Origin: Cohnella abietis
GTDB taxonomy: Bacteria; Bacillota; Bacilli; Paenibacillales; Paenibacillaceae
Assembly: GCF_004295585.1 (NCBI RefSeq)
Contig: NZ_AP019400.1
Location: 5,058,001 to 5,122,000, forward strand
DNA length: 64,000 bases
Direction: 5' to 3'
Each line of letters starts with the position of its first letter. The stretch's first letter is position 1. Positions 49,384 through 57,650 of the stretch are shown piece after piece. The position numbers and the translations under genes are program-made. The notes beneath the pieces were generated by a model that had not been told where the DNA came from, did no database searches, and saw only the letters and a program-made list of their open reading frames with translations.

Positions 49384-51683
49384 TGGCCTCGTTCCGCCCA
49401 TTGTTGGATGAACTTGCGCTCAGCATCAATCACTTGCTCATATTTCCAATTAGTCCCGGTAACGGATATCCCCATCAGCATCTCATAATAAGCTTTAATA
49501 AAATGCTTGAACTCCGCTTCTGTAGACTGCTTGTAAATCTGATTGAATTCCTGATTGTATTTACTGCTTATACTGTAGATAACTGGATCTTTCATCGGCA
49601 AAAGCTGCGCCTTGTGCTCAGTATCAGTAGAAGCCGTTAAATAGGCAACCAGCAAATAATTAAATTCGCTAGATTGAAAAGCAATTTCCCCAAGCTGCTG
49701 CTCAAATAGCGTCTGCAGCCACCTTGTCTTCATATGAGGATCAAGACGGGGCATGGTTTTAGAATAATCAGCTGCATAAACCAGCCCATTCGCGTTAATA
49801 ATCGCGGGATCTGCAATATTGATTCGCCTATTAATGCTCGTGGGGCTTCGATATTCCAACAGCAACGTTAAGGAGGCCGGGAAATCTTCGAGTTTATTGC
49901 TACTTTTCCGAGCCTCATTTCCACTTCCTTCAGGCCATAGTTCCGTAAGCAATTGCAATACTTGTTCAGTGAACATTGTCCACTTTCCAACTGTTTCCTC
50001 TTCAGAGCGTCCGACATACCAGCCATCAACGAGAATGGAAATGCTATGGCTCGTCCCTGGATAACTTAGAAGCTTAAGCGGACCGGCAATCACTGAGAAA
50101 CCGGGGGCTTGTTTGGCACTAAGCTCAGTCTGGTAGACACCTCTGTCATTATCTGACCGAACAATTGCTCCCACAACAGGTACGACGTTTAATGTCTTTG
50201 CGCTAATAATCTTAACGTTATAATCTGCATTAGGAATTGCGAATAGAGAATCTACTAGATTGGGTTTGGGACCACCTCGGTTGTTATAGTAGCTGAGCAC
50301 GTATTGCGTCAAAGAATGGGTACCGGGGATCGGGAACCAGCCTGAGGTACCCGGAAGATAAAGACGATCATCATCGACGAAGGCATTACGATAATAAAGA
50401 CCGAACCCACTGTCATGATCATACCGCCAACTGTTCACCGTACCATTGTATGTCATATTAATAACTGCTTTTTCCCCAATTGGGAGCGGCTGTGCAGGTA
50501 CAACCCATACAAAATCGCGATTTGTTTCCCACTCGTAAGTAGCCGCTTCCCCATTAACTACCACAGAGGATAAATCATAAATATGTCTAAGCGTTACAGG
50601 AAAACGGTCAAGCACCCGGTTAGTTCCATTGTTCATATGGATTGCCGCTTCTATCGTTAAACCATGCTTTTTCTCCACGTGGAGAGTTAAATCATACTTC
50701 GTGGCCGCAATACCTGCATATTCCGCTATCGTCGCCAATTCACGCTTTTTGTTATCCGTTACGATTTCCTGCCCATCCTTAGAGTAATAGGTAATTTCAT
50801 AGGTAGACTTGTAAAAATCGAGTTCAGTTTTGATAATCGCTAACCTGTCCATTGAAATATTCATATACAAATAAGCGGTTATAATAGCGAGCAGGCTTGA
50901 GAATATTGCGGCAAAATAAATGTTACGCAATCCCTGGCGCTCATATCGACGTTTCATGCCAAGGATAACGAGGACAAGAAATGCGGTTATGAGCAAGCTC
51001 AGATAAAACAGCCGATGAAGCCAGAAGGTCGTGCCGTGCATAAAACCCCATTGCCTGGAATAGAGCTCCGTTCGAAAAAGATCCACCTGGGAAAATTCCA
51101 GTAGCATGATCCAATTCTGAGGAAACCACTTTGATATTAAAAATTGGAGCAAGTACGTCATTGATAAAAACAACGCAAGGCCGGCGATGTATATCCAACG
51201 TTTGCTAGACAGCAGACCGACAATATAACCAACGACAGCAATAAACCATACGGGGATCACCGATGTGAGCAAAATGAGAATGCCATATAAAGCGTCAGAA
51301 ATAGGCGTTCCATCAATGAGGATGACATTTATTGCGAAAAAAATAGCCGGTATAGCCGCGATGATAGACATCGGTGCCGCCAACGCAACAATCTTCATAG
51401 CCTGTAATTGCAAGTAGCGAGAGGGCAGCGCATGAAGGATCAGATTGCTCCTAGTGAGCGTCTCCCGTCTGGCCAGATGCATCGCAAGTAGCAGCGTAAA
51501 CAGAAATACAATCATCAGAAACTGACTCTGATGCATCGCATACATTCCTCTACTATCAGCAAAGTTCTCAATGCTTGAGAATAGATAAAGCACACCACCG
51601 CATATGAGGGTGATGACCCAAAATACAGGTCCGCGAAATAATAGCTTCCACTCGACCATGAGATATTTCCAGAAGTTACCCAA
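49380..51683 (-). CDS. Large ABC-2 permease fused to an extracytoplasmic M1-peptidase-like domain without the zinc motif
   Basis: A 767-residue membrane protein. Residues 1-275 hold about seven membrane segments in the ABC-2 permease style (LFRGPVFWVITLICGGVLYLF, FLMIVFLFTLLLAMHLARRETLTRSNLILHALPSRYLQLQAMKIV). Residues 300-767 are a soluble domain. The part around 345-430 (LHVEKKHGLTIEAAIHM, HIYDLSSVVVNGEAATYEW, PIGEKAVINMTYNGTV) looks like the N-terminal beta domain of M1 aminopeptidases. No HEXXH is present, so it should be catalytically dead and probably binds peptides. The gene overlaps neighbours by 4 and 8 bases. Confidence 0.8.
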   Translation of the reverse strand: MGNFWKYLMVEWKLLFRGPVFWVITLICGGVLYLFSSIENFADSRGMYAMHQSQFLMIVFLFTLLLAMHLARRETLTRSNLILHALPSRYLQLQAMKIVALAAPMSIIAAIPAIFFAINVILIDGTPISDALYGILILLTSVIPVWFIAVVGYIVGLLSSKRWIYIAGLALFLSMTYLLQFLISKWFPQNWIMLLEFSQVDLFRTELYSRQWGFMHGTTFWLHRLFYLSLLITAFLVLVILGMKRRYERQGLRNIYFAAIFSSLLAIITAYLYMNISMDRLAIIKTELDFYKSTYEITYYSKDGQEIVTDNKKRELATIAEYAGIAATKYDLTLHVEKKHGLTIEAAIHMNNGTNRVLDRFPVTLRHIYDLSSVVVNGEAATYEWETNRDFVWVVPAQPLPIGEKAVINMTYNGTVNSWRYDHDSGFGLYYRNAFVDDDRLYLPGTSGWFPIPGTHSLTQYVLSYYNNRGGPKPNLVDSLFAIPNADYNVKIISAKTLNVVPVVGAIVRSDNDRGVYQTELSAKQAPGFSVIAGPLKLLSYPGTSHSISILVDGWYVGRSEEETVGKWTMFTEQVLQLLTELWPEGSGNEARKSSNKLEDFPASLTLLLEYRSPTSINRRINIADPAIINANGLVYAADYSKTMPRLDPHMKTRWLQTLFEQQLGEIAFQSSEFNYLLVAYLTASTDTEHKAQLLPMKDPVIYSISSKYNQEFNQIYKQSTEAEFKHFIKAYYEMLMGISVTGTNWKYEQVIDAERKFIQQWAERGQ

Positions 51684-52554
51684 TTGCGGTACCTCCCGTC
51701 ATTCTCATGTATGCATCTTCCAGTCCCGGTGAAGCAGCTATCGCATCATCAAACGGTCGTACATTCGATATTACTCGCACCTCATATCCGTTTTGAGTCT
51801 TCCTCGCGGTTGCAACAGTGCCAGTCTCCCTAAGTCTTGCTAGCTCTGCCTCGGTCACGACTCCTACCCACACCTGATCGGCTACTCTTACAAGGAGTTC
51901 ATCTTGCGTGCCATGAAATAATAGCTTTCCTTGCCGCATAATCGCTAATCGGGAGCAGCTGCTCTCGATATCGCTGACAATGTGCGTGGAGAGAATAATA
52001 ATTTTGCTCTCGCTCCATTCCCCGAGTAAATTGCGGAAGCGAATTCGCTCCTCAGGATCAAGACCTACCGTCGGTTCATCCACAATAATGACTTGCGGAT
52101 TGCCCAGCAGCGCTTGTGCAATACCAACACGCTGCTTCATGCCTCCTGAGAACCCTCCGATTTTTTTGTTGCGTACACTTGTGAGATTTACCTGCTCCAA
52201 CACTTCATTAACCTGCAGCTTCCTCTGTATCGTGTTCGACAAACCTTTCATGAGAGCTACATAATCCAAATATTCATAAGCGGTCAGCTTCTTGTATACG
52301 CCGAACTCCTGAGGCAAATAGCCGAGCAGTTCTCTGATTTGTTGATCATCCCTGCCTATCTTCAAGCTCCCAAAAGCGACGTCACCAGATGTAGGTCGCT
52401 GCAGCGTTGCAAGAATTTGCATAAAAGTAGATTTGCCTGCTCCGTTAGGCCCCAACAAGCCGAACATACCACTGCCAATGGATAATGTAAGGTTGTCCAG
52501 TGCATGAGTGCCCTTGCTATAGCTTTTACTTAGTGCATCTATTTGGATCTGCAT
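51676..52554 (-). CDS. ABC transporter ATP-binding protein, first gene of the sigma operon
   Basis: A 292-residue ABC ATPase: Walker A GPNGAGKST near residue 35, Q-loop LLGYLPQEFGVYKKLTAYEYLDY, signature FSGGMKQRVGIAQALLGNP, Walker B VIIVDEPTVGLDPEE and switch His LSTHIVSDIE. This is the drug/peptide-export subfamily. The C-terminal 70 residues form an accessory domain. The ATG at 52554 follows GGGGGATAG; upstream codons are left out. It overlaps the large permease by 8 bases. An ECF-type promoter lies about 66 bases upstream. Confidence 0.9.
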   Translation of the reverse strand: MQIQIDALSKSYSKGTHALDNLTLSIGSGMFGLLGPNGAGKSTFMQILATLQRPTSGDVAFGSLKIGRDDQQIRELLGYLPQEFGVYKKLTAYEYLDYVALMKGLSNTIQRKLQVNEVLEQVNLTSVRNKKIGGFSGGMKQRVGIAQALLGNPQVIIVDEPTVGLDPEERIRFRNLLGEWSESKIIILSTHIVSDIESSCSRLAIMRQGKLLFHGTQDELLVRVADQVWVGVVTEAELARLRETGTVATARKTQNGYEVRVISNVRPFDDAIAASPGLEDAYMRMTGGTAIG

Positions 52555-52619
52555 ATAACAGCTATCCCCCAACCGATAAAGTGACAATTACCGTGCGCAC
52601 GGCCTCTGTTACCTATTAT

Positions 52620-52644
52620 GACGAGCAACTCTCAATAAAGTTGA
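52620..52644 (-). promoter_or_regulatory. ECF-sigma-type promoter of the ABC/sigma operon
   Basis: On the minus strand TCAACTTT (its TCAAC at 52644-52640) and CGTC (52623-52620) are separated by 16 bases. This is the spacing of ECF promoters with an AAC -35 core and CGTC -10 core. The operon downstream encodes an ECF sigma factor, so autoregulation is likely. Inference from motif and context. Confidence 0.6.
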
Positions 52645-52689
52645 GGTTATAAGCATGAAAATTATAAATGCATAATAATCAAGAAAAAA

Positions 52690-52705
52690 CGCCCTATTAA
52701 GGGCG
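52690..52705 (-). terminator. Terminator after the MEKHLA gene
   Basis: On the minus strand CGCCCT-TAAT-AGGGCG is followed by TTTTTTC, a strong terminator 42 bases after the stop codon of the gene at 52747. Confidence 0.9.
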
Positions 52706-52746
52706 CTGAGCAGTGATACTGACAAAGGCATGAGTTATATTGCTAC

Positions 52747-53220
52747 CTACACTGGCTTCCATTTGCTGAACGTAGCGGCTTGTCCGTAATAGCGGCCTTC
52801 CAAATCAGTAACATTCCAGATCAATGCCTCTATAATTTCAAATCTATTGCCGCTACTAGAAATCCGAATACCCGTATATCCATCAGAGTAGCCTTGCTTT
52901 TTAGCATTGCTTAGTAGCTTTTCCCGCTCTGATCTTTCCATTGGCTCTGCTGTTAAACGTGAAGGTGTTGTGGTGAATGTCTCCCAATCCATCTCCCATA
53001 GCTTTAAAGCAGTTCTATTTCCATAGTTCAATACAGGATCCAGCTCTGTTCCGTGTGACAAAACAACAAAGTCCGCCTCGAACAGTACAGTCGCTGCCTC
53101 TTGCAGCTTAGAATCATAATCCACTAAATGTTGACCAGTCGCTCTATAATAGCTATCAATCAATAGATTCGAGTGAGATTTAAGCTGCTCTATTTGCTGC
53201 ATACTCAAGATTGGCTCCAT
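52747..53220 (-). CDS. MEKHLA domain protein
   Basis: A 157-residue soluble protein of the MEKHLA family, a PAS-like fold. Characteristic parts are LLIDSYYRATGQHLVD, VLSHGTELDPVLNYGNRTALKLWEMDWETFTTTPSRLTAEP and GYTGIRISSSGNRFEIIEALIWNVTDLEGRYYGQAATF. The family is thought to bind small ligands or sense redox or light, but no role is settled. The ATG at 53220 is preferred (GGAAGGGG upstream); an ATG nine codons earlier is within the terminator of the rhamnosidase gene. It is on its own. Confidence 0.85.
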   Translation of the reverse strand: MEPILSMQQIEQLKSHSNLLIDSYYRATGQHLVDYDSKLQEAATVLFEADFVVLSHGTELDPVLNYGNRTALKLWEMDWETFTTTPSRLTAEPMERSEREKLLSNAKKQGYSDGYTGIRISSSGNRFEIIEALIWNVTDLEGRYYGQAATFSKWKPV

Positions 53221-53250
53221 TTTGGTTAAAGCCCCTTCCAGCCTCATTTA

Positions 53251-53288
53251 ATAGGACACACAAGAGTATAACCTCCCGTGTGTCCTAT
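53251..53288 (-). terminator. Terminator after the rhamnosidase gene
   Basis: ATAGGACACAC and GTGTGTCCTAT form a perfect 11-base stem with a 16-base loop, 17 bases after the rhamnosidase stop codon. Confidence 0.75.
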
Positions 53289-53304
53289 GTAAATTTTATC
53301 TCTA

Positions 53305-55590
53305 TTAATTCAAGGTTACTTCGTTCTCCCCGAAATTCAATTCTTGCTTAACGCTGCCACTAGCAAGCTTGAGCTCAAGCCTCGCACTCATACCAGCAGG
53401 TATCCGTGCCCGAACACGGACACTCCCTCCCGCTACTCGCTCCCAACCCGCATACACCGTTCCAAGTGGAGTCCAAACTTCGGCTTCCGCATACGCCAAG
53501 CCTTCAGGCAAATAAGGACGAATAACTGCCTTTGCAAACCCTGGAGCTTCTGACTTAATTCCTACTACATATTCTTGTAGTAGCCGAGCAGGATATCCAT
53601 TCCACGCATGGGAATGGCTCTCCATATCCTCCCAGCCCTCCCACATCGTTCTTGCGCCTTGTGCAATCATATAACCCCAGCCTGGATATTCCTTCCGACT
53701 AAGTAGCTCATATGCCTCGTCCCCGCGCCCATTTTCAAACAGCATCCGTAAAAGCGGTAAGGACAGCACCGTCCTGCACTCAAACTGTTTACTTGCTACA
53801 TAAGCAACAGCCGCTTCGCGATCCGCCGTTGGGACTAGATCCGCATATAAAGCAATTGCCGTAACGCCTTGATGCGTTTTAGTGGATTCCGAGCTGTCCT
53901 TGAACCTCTTGAGCTCTCCATCATATAGATGTTTAACAAGATTATCGCTTAGCCATGCTGCATGTTCCCTATATAACTTATAATCGTCTTGTTTGCCTAT
54001 AAGCTCTGCCGCCTGGCTAACAATCTGCATCGCCTGAATCAGCTTAACCTGTTGAACGGTAAGAAACTCTCCTTGATGATCCACGGATGGATAAGGCCAA
54101 TCACTGATGTGCCAGCCCTTGTCTAGCGGGACAAGCCCAGTCACTGGATCAAGCTTACCTATAAAATAATCCACCATCCGGCGTGCAGTTTCATAGGAGT
54201 TATCTAGCAGCTTAACATTTCCTGATGCTTGATATAGCTTCCATAAGAGAGTCGCGTAATGCAAATCCCACTCCGGAATCTGTAAATTGAAATCCGGATG
54301 CTCATAATTAGTAGGCGTTACGAAAGGAAAAGTCCCATCCTCCAGCTGTGCATCCGTGAAATCACTAAGCGTTTTTTCAACTACACTTATAGCATCGAAG
54401 TTATAGAGTAATGATTCTGCTTGGAGATCAGTATCCGCGGTATATTGTGCTTGCTCACGGTGAGGACAATCGACTGTTTGACCAAGCGTGTTATTTTTCT
54501 GAGTGCGAATGCACGCTTCATATAAGTCGTTAAGACTCTCATCGGAGCAATTAAAGCTACCTACATAAGGTATAGCAGTGTAAGCTAAACACACGTTTAC
54601 TTCATTTCCATTTTCTATTGGCAAAGGATAGCCCGTTACCTCCACATAGCGGAAAGCTTTATAGGAAAAATCAGGCTGCCAGCTCTCTAGCTCGTCACCC
54701 CGCATTGTATATTCATCGTAATAATTGTCTGAATGCTCATTAGTTACATTGTGCTTTACTCGGCCGTTCTCATCCAAATCCTCCGAGTAGCGAAGACGAA
54801 CCGTTGCTCCTTCGAATCCTTTTAGAGACAATTTAGGCCATCCAGAAACGATTCTTCCTACATCGAACACCTGAGCGAATGAAAGCTCTCCCTCTACAGC
54901 AAGAGCGCTTAGCTTCGTTAGTCGAATTTCTTCTTCGATGGCGCCTTCCGGTATTTGCTGCTCCATCATGTTCCACTCGTCCCGACCGATCCGCGCTTTC
55001 TTTGCTTTAATGGTGTTGCTTGCATCCTTCCAGCCTATATAGCGCCACTTAGGATCCCATTTCCTAGCATCATAATCTTCTATCGCGGATACCCGTCGAT
55101 TTTGTTGATACGGGGCTCCTATCCGATGAGGTATTTCCTTCAAAGCTTCCCAAGTTCCATCGGTTTTCACAATTTTCTTTGAACCATCCGCGTATGTCAG
55201 GTGTAGCTCAAGCCGAAAGCCAGGCAACCCGTTAACAAAATTTTGACCACTACCTCCAAGGTAATGCGCATCTGCCGTAAGACAATTCAGACCATCATTT
55301 AGATGCTCGGTAATTTCGTAAGTCAAATAATATTTCCTTTTCCAAGGGTTTGTAGGTGCAGGAGAGCCGTAGCCGCCTACCTTCGTCCCATTAACGTATA
55401 CATGAGCTGTGTTATGCGCCGAGACATACAACTGCGCTGACACAAGCGAGTCTCTGACCGCAAATTCCTTACGAAAATAAGCAAAATCATTGATCCTAAC
55501 TCGCTTTGACCACCAAATCCAATCTGCTGTCCAATCTATTGTCCAATCTATTGTCCGTTTGATACTCGTCAGCCCCTCGCACTTTTCCAC
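53305..55590 (-). CDS. Alpha-L-rhamnosidase, GH78
   Basis: A 761-residue glycoside hydrolase of family 78, which releases rhamnose from plant or bacterial glycans. N-terminal beta domains (ADWIWWSKRVRINDFAYFRKEF, YVNGTKVGGYGSPAPTNPWKRKYYLTY, FAQVFDVGRIVSGWPKL) precede an (alpha/alpha)6 barrel with DCPHREQAQYTADTDLQAES, the family's acid-rich catalytic region, and WDLHYATLLWKLY. There is no signal peptide, so it acts on imported oligosaccharides. The start is uncertain: the GTG at 55590 is in frame but poorly spaced. A probable TTTACA/TATGCT promoter overlaps that region, and the frame reaches to 55776 inside the divergent AraC gene. Confidence 0.85.
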   Translation of the reverse strand: MEKCEGLTSIKRTIDWTIDWTADWIWWSKRVRINDFAYFRKEFAVRDSLVSAQLYVSAHNTAHVYVNGTKVGGYGSPAPTNPWKRKYYLTYEITEHLNDGLNCLTADAHYLGGSGQNFVNGLPGFRLELHLTYADGSKKIVKTDGTWEALKEIPHRIGAPYQQNRRVSAIEDYDARKWDPKWRYIGWKDASNTIKAKKARIGRDEWNMMEQQIPEGAIEEEIRLTKLSALAVEGELSFAQVFDVGRIVSGWPKLSLKGFEGATVRLRYSEDLDENGRVKHNVTNEHSDNYYDEYTMRGDELESWQPDFSYKAFRYVEVTGYPLPIENGNEVNVCLAYTAIPYVGSFNCSDESLNDLYEACIRTQKNNTLGQTVDCPHREQAQYTADTDLQAESLLYNFDAISVVEKTLSDFTDAQLEDGTFPFVTPTNYEHPDFNLQIPEWDLHYATLLWKLYQASGNVKLLDNSYETARRMVDYFIGKLDPVTGLVPLDKGWHISDWPYPSVDHQGEFLTVQQVKLIQAMQIVSQAAELIGKQDDYKLYREHAAWLSDNLVKHLYDGELKRFKDSSESTKTHQGVTAIALYADLVPTADREAAVAYVASKQFECRTVLSLPLLRMLFENGRGDEAYELLSRKEYPGWGYMIAQGARTMWEGWEDMESHSHAWNGYPARLLQEYVVGIKSEAPGFAKAVIRPYLPEGLAYAEAEVWTPLGTVYAGWERVAGGSVRVRARIPAGMSARLELKLASGSVKQELNFGENEVTLN

Positions 55591-55678
55591 AGCATAACAT
55601 ACGCTTTTTCCTTGTAAATAGGGGGTGATCTGTGCTATTAATAGGGCAATTACATCCTTTGATGAAAGGTCGATTCTC

Positions 55679-56545
55679 ATGCCATCCACCCCGCACACTT
55701 TAGAAGGTCGAATGTTCTGGAATTCCGATTTTCCTTTGTACGTAACTAGGGAACGAGAGTTTTTTACCCTTCCCATCCATATCCACGATTTCGTTGAAAT
55801 CCAATATGTAGCTGAGGGAAAAGGCTACCATTACATTGGAGATGAGAGAATTTTTGTGGAAAAGGGAGAGCTCTTTATCGTCCCCATTGGAACACAGCAC
55901 GTGTATCGTCCCGCTTCTGAAGCCTCTAAGGACGAGCTCATCGTTTACAATTGCTTATTCGACAGCTCTGTACCGATGAAAATTTTGTCTTCGTATCCTT
56001 TTCCCGAAGAGATATTGTCTTTATTAACGGGTCAGACGCATGCCTATCGACGCTACAAAGATACCTTCCATGAAGGCCGAATAAGTATGGAAGCCCTCCA
56101 CAGAGAGTATCGTATGCGGCAGCCTGCTTATGAAGCTAGTATGTATGCTCTTCTGACGAGACTGCTCGTCTATCTCTATCGGCTGGAATTGAATCTCGCC
56201 TCCTCGCTTCCAGCCAATTCACTGCTCGGATCCGTTCTCGAATATATGGAGGAGAATTATTCCCGTGCCATAACGCTTGTAGAAATTTCCAAGCTGCTTC
56301 CCACCAGTCCGAGCTATATGCAAAGGATGTTTAAGCAGGCGACGGGGCAATCCTTCACGGAGTATTTGCAGAACATTCGAATCAAAAAAAGCTGCGATTT
56401 GCTCAGCCAAACCTCATCTCCAATTAAAGAAATCGCCGAACAGGTTGGCTATCGAGACCTTAAGTTTTTCTACGCACTTTTTCGTAAAAAAACAGGCCAA
56501 TCGCCAAGCCAATATCGCAAACGTTCAATGATGGGGACTGTTTGA
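55679..56545 (+). CDS. AraC-family regulator, divergent from the rhamnosidase gene
   Basis: A 288-residue regulator. Residues 30-130 are a cupin-like sugar-sensing domain (FTLPIHIHDFVEIQYVAEGKGYHYIGDERIFVEKGELFIVPIGTQHVYRP) and residues 185-280 the two helix-turn-helix motifs (AITLVEISKLLPTSPSYMQRMFKQATGQSFTEYLQNIRIKKSC, PIKEIAEQVGYRDLKFFYALFRKKTGQSPSQYRK). Start at the ATG at 55679 with AAAGG upstream. It is divergent from the GH78 gene and most likely controls it in response to rhamnosides. A 52-bp repeat array follows its stop codon. Confidence 0.9.
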   Translation: MPSTPHTLEGRMFWNSDFPLYVTREREFFTLPIHIHDFVEIQYVAEGKGYHYIGDERIFVEKGELFIVPIGTQHVYRPASEASKDELIVYNCLFDSSVPMKILSSYPFPEEILSLLTGQTHAYRRYKDTFHEGRISMEALHREYRMRQPAYEASMYALLTRLLVYLYRLELNLASSLPANSLLGSVLEYMEENYSRAITLVEISKLLPTSPSYMQRMFKQATGQSFTEYLQNIRIKKSCDLLSQTSSPIKEIAEQVGYRDLKFFYALFRKKTGQSPSQYRKRSMMGTV

Positions 56546-56587
56546 TTAATAATAGTTCCCAGAAGCGGGCTAGGAAGCCAATCATGC

Positions 56588-57420
56588 CCTTTCCCTGCCC
56601 CGTTGCTCGATTATTTCGTACACCTCGCTCCAATCACGCCCTCCCATGACACCTTTGCTCGATTATTTCGTACATCTACCTCCAATCATGCTCTCCCACT
56701 ACCTCGTTGCTCGATTATTTCGTGCATCTACCTCCAATCAAGCCCTCCCGCTACCTCGTTACTCGATTATTTCGTACACCTCCATCCAATCGCGCTCTCC
56801 CACTACCTCGTTACTCGATTATTTCGTACATCTCCATCCAATCGCGCCCCCTCACTACCTCGTTACTCGATTATTTCGTACATCTACCTCCAATCAAGCC
56901 CCCTCACTGCCTTGTTGCTCGATTATTTCGTACACCTCGTTCCAATCATGCCCTCCCGCTACCTCGTTGCTCGATTATTTCGTACATCTACCTCCAATCG
57001 TGCCCTCCCACTGCCTCGTTGCTCGATTATTTCGTACATCTACCTCCAATCGTGCCCTTCCACTACCCCGTTGCTCGATTATTTCGTACATCTACCTCCA
57101 ATCATGCTCTCCCACTACCTCGTTACTCGATTATTTCGTACATCTCCATCCAATCGTGCCCTCCCACTACCTCGTTACTCGATTATTTCGTACACCTACC
57201 TCCAATCATGCCCTCTCACTACCTCGTTGCTCGATTATTTCGTACATCTACCTCCAAACTTGCCCACCTGCTACCTCGTTACTCGATTATTTCGTATATC
57301 TACCTCCAAACGTGCCCTCCCGCTACCTCGTTGCTCGATTATTTCGTACATCTACCTCCAAACTTGCCCTCCCGCTACCTCGTTGTTCGATTATTTCGTG
57401 CATCTCCACCATGCGTGCCA
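56588..57420 (-). repeat. 52-bp tandem repeat array, 16 copies
   Basis: TTATTTCGTA (or TTATTTCGTG) starts at 56611, 56663, 56715, 56767 and then every 52 bases to 57391, 16 copies without a break in period. On the minus strand the unit reads GATTGGAGGTAG, ATGTACGAAATAATCGAGC, AACGAGG, TAGCGGGAGGGCA. As 52 is not a multiple of 3, it keeps all three + frames open; the long open frames are artefacts. It fills the convergent gap between the AraC and mannosidase genes; that 1.1-kb gap otherwise holds only the terminator at 57500 and a hexamer repeat. Confidence 0.97.
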
Positions 57421-57499
57421 CTAACAACCCTTCTACTCTAGTGTGAACGTGAAGAAGGACAGGTTTCTGCCCCAGTGCCCCAACACCCCAATGCGAAAA

Positions 57500-57531
57500 A
57501 AGCTTCAGATATCCGAAGATATCCAAAGCTT
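57500..57531 (-). terminator. Terminator after the mannosidase gene
   Basis: On the minus strand AAGCTT-TG-GATATC-TTCG-GATATC-TG-AAGCTT is followed by TTTTTCGC. Two stem segments with a 2-base mismatch and a TTCG loop make a typical terminator, 115 bases after the mannosidase stop codon. Confidence 0.7.
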
Positions 57532-57598
57532 TCCGCTAGTCTTGACGCCATGACGTTAATTCTCTTATGCAACCTAACTAGATGCTTCTACCAGTGCC

Positions 57599-57650
57599 CT
57601 AACTCTAACTCTAGCTCTAGCTCTAGCTCTATCTCTAACTCCAGCCCTAG
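57599..57650. repeat. Hexamer repeat (CTCTAA/CTCTAG/CTCTAT)
   Basis: About eight consecutive CTCTAN-type hexamers lie just after, and touch, the mannosidase stop codon at 57647-57649. Simple-sequence expansion; no role evident. Confidence 0.85.

Noticed and set aside
17497..57420. Tandem arrays considered as CRISPR
   Set aside because: The units are contiguous or nearly identical along their full length with no unique spacers, and no cas genes are present.
56603..57446. Three long overlapping open frames (about 244-273 codons) in the 56.6-kb array
   Set aside because: They exist because the 52-bp unit lacks stops in three frames and shifts frame each copy. No ribosome sites and purely repeat-derived protein.
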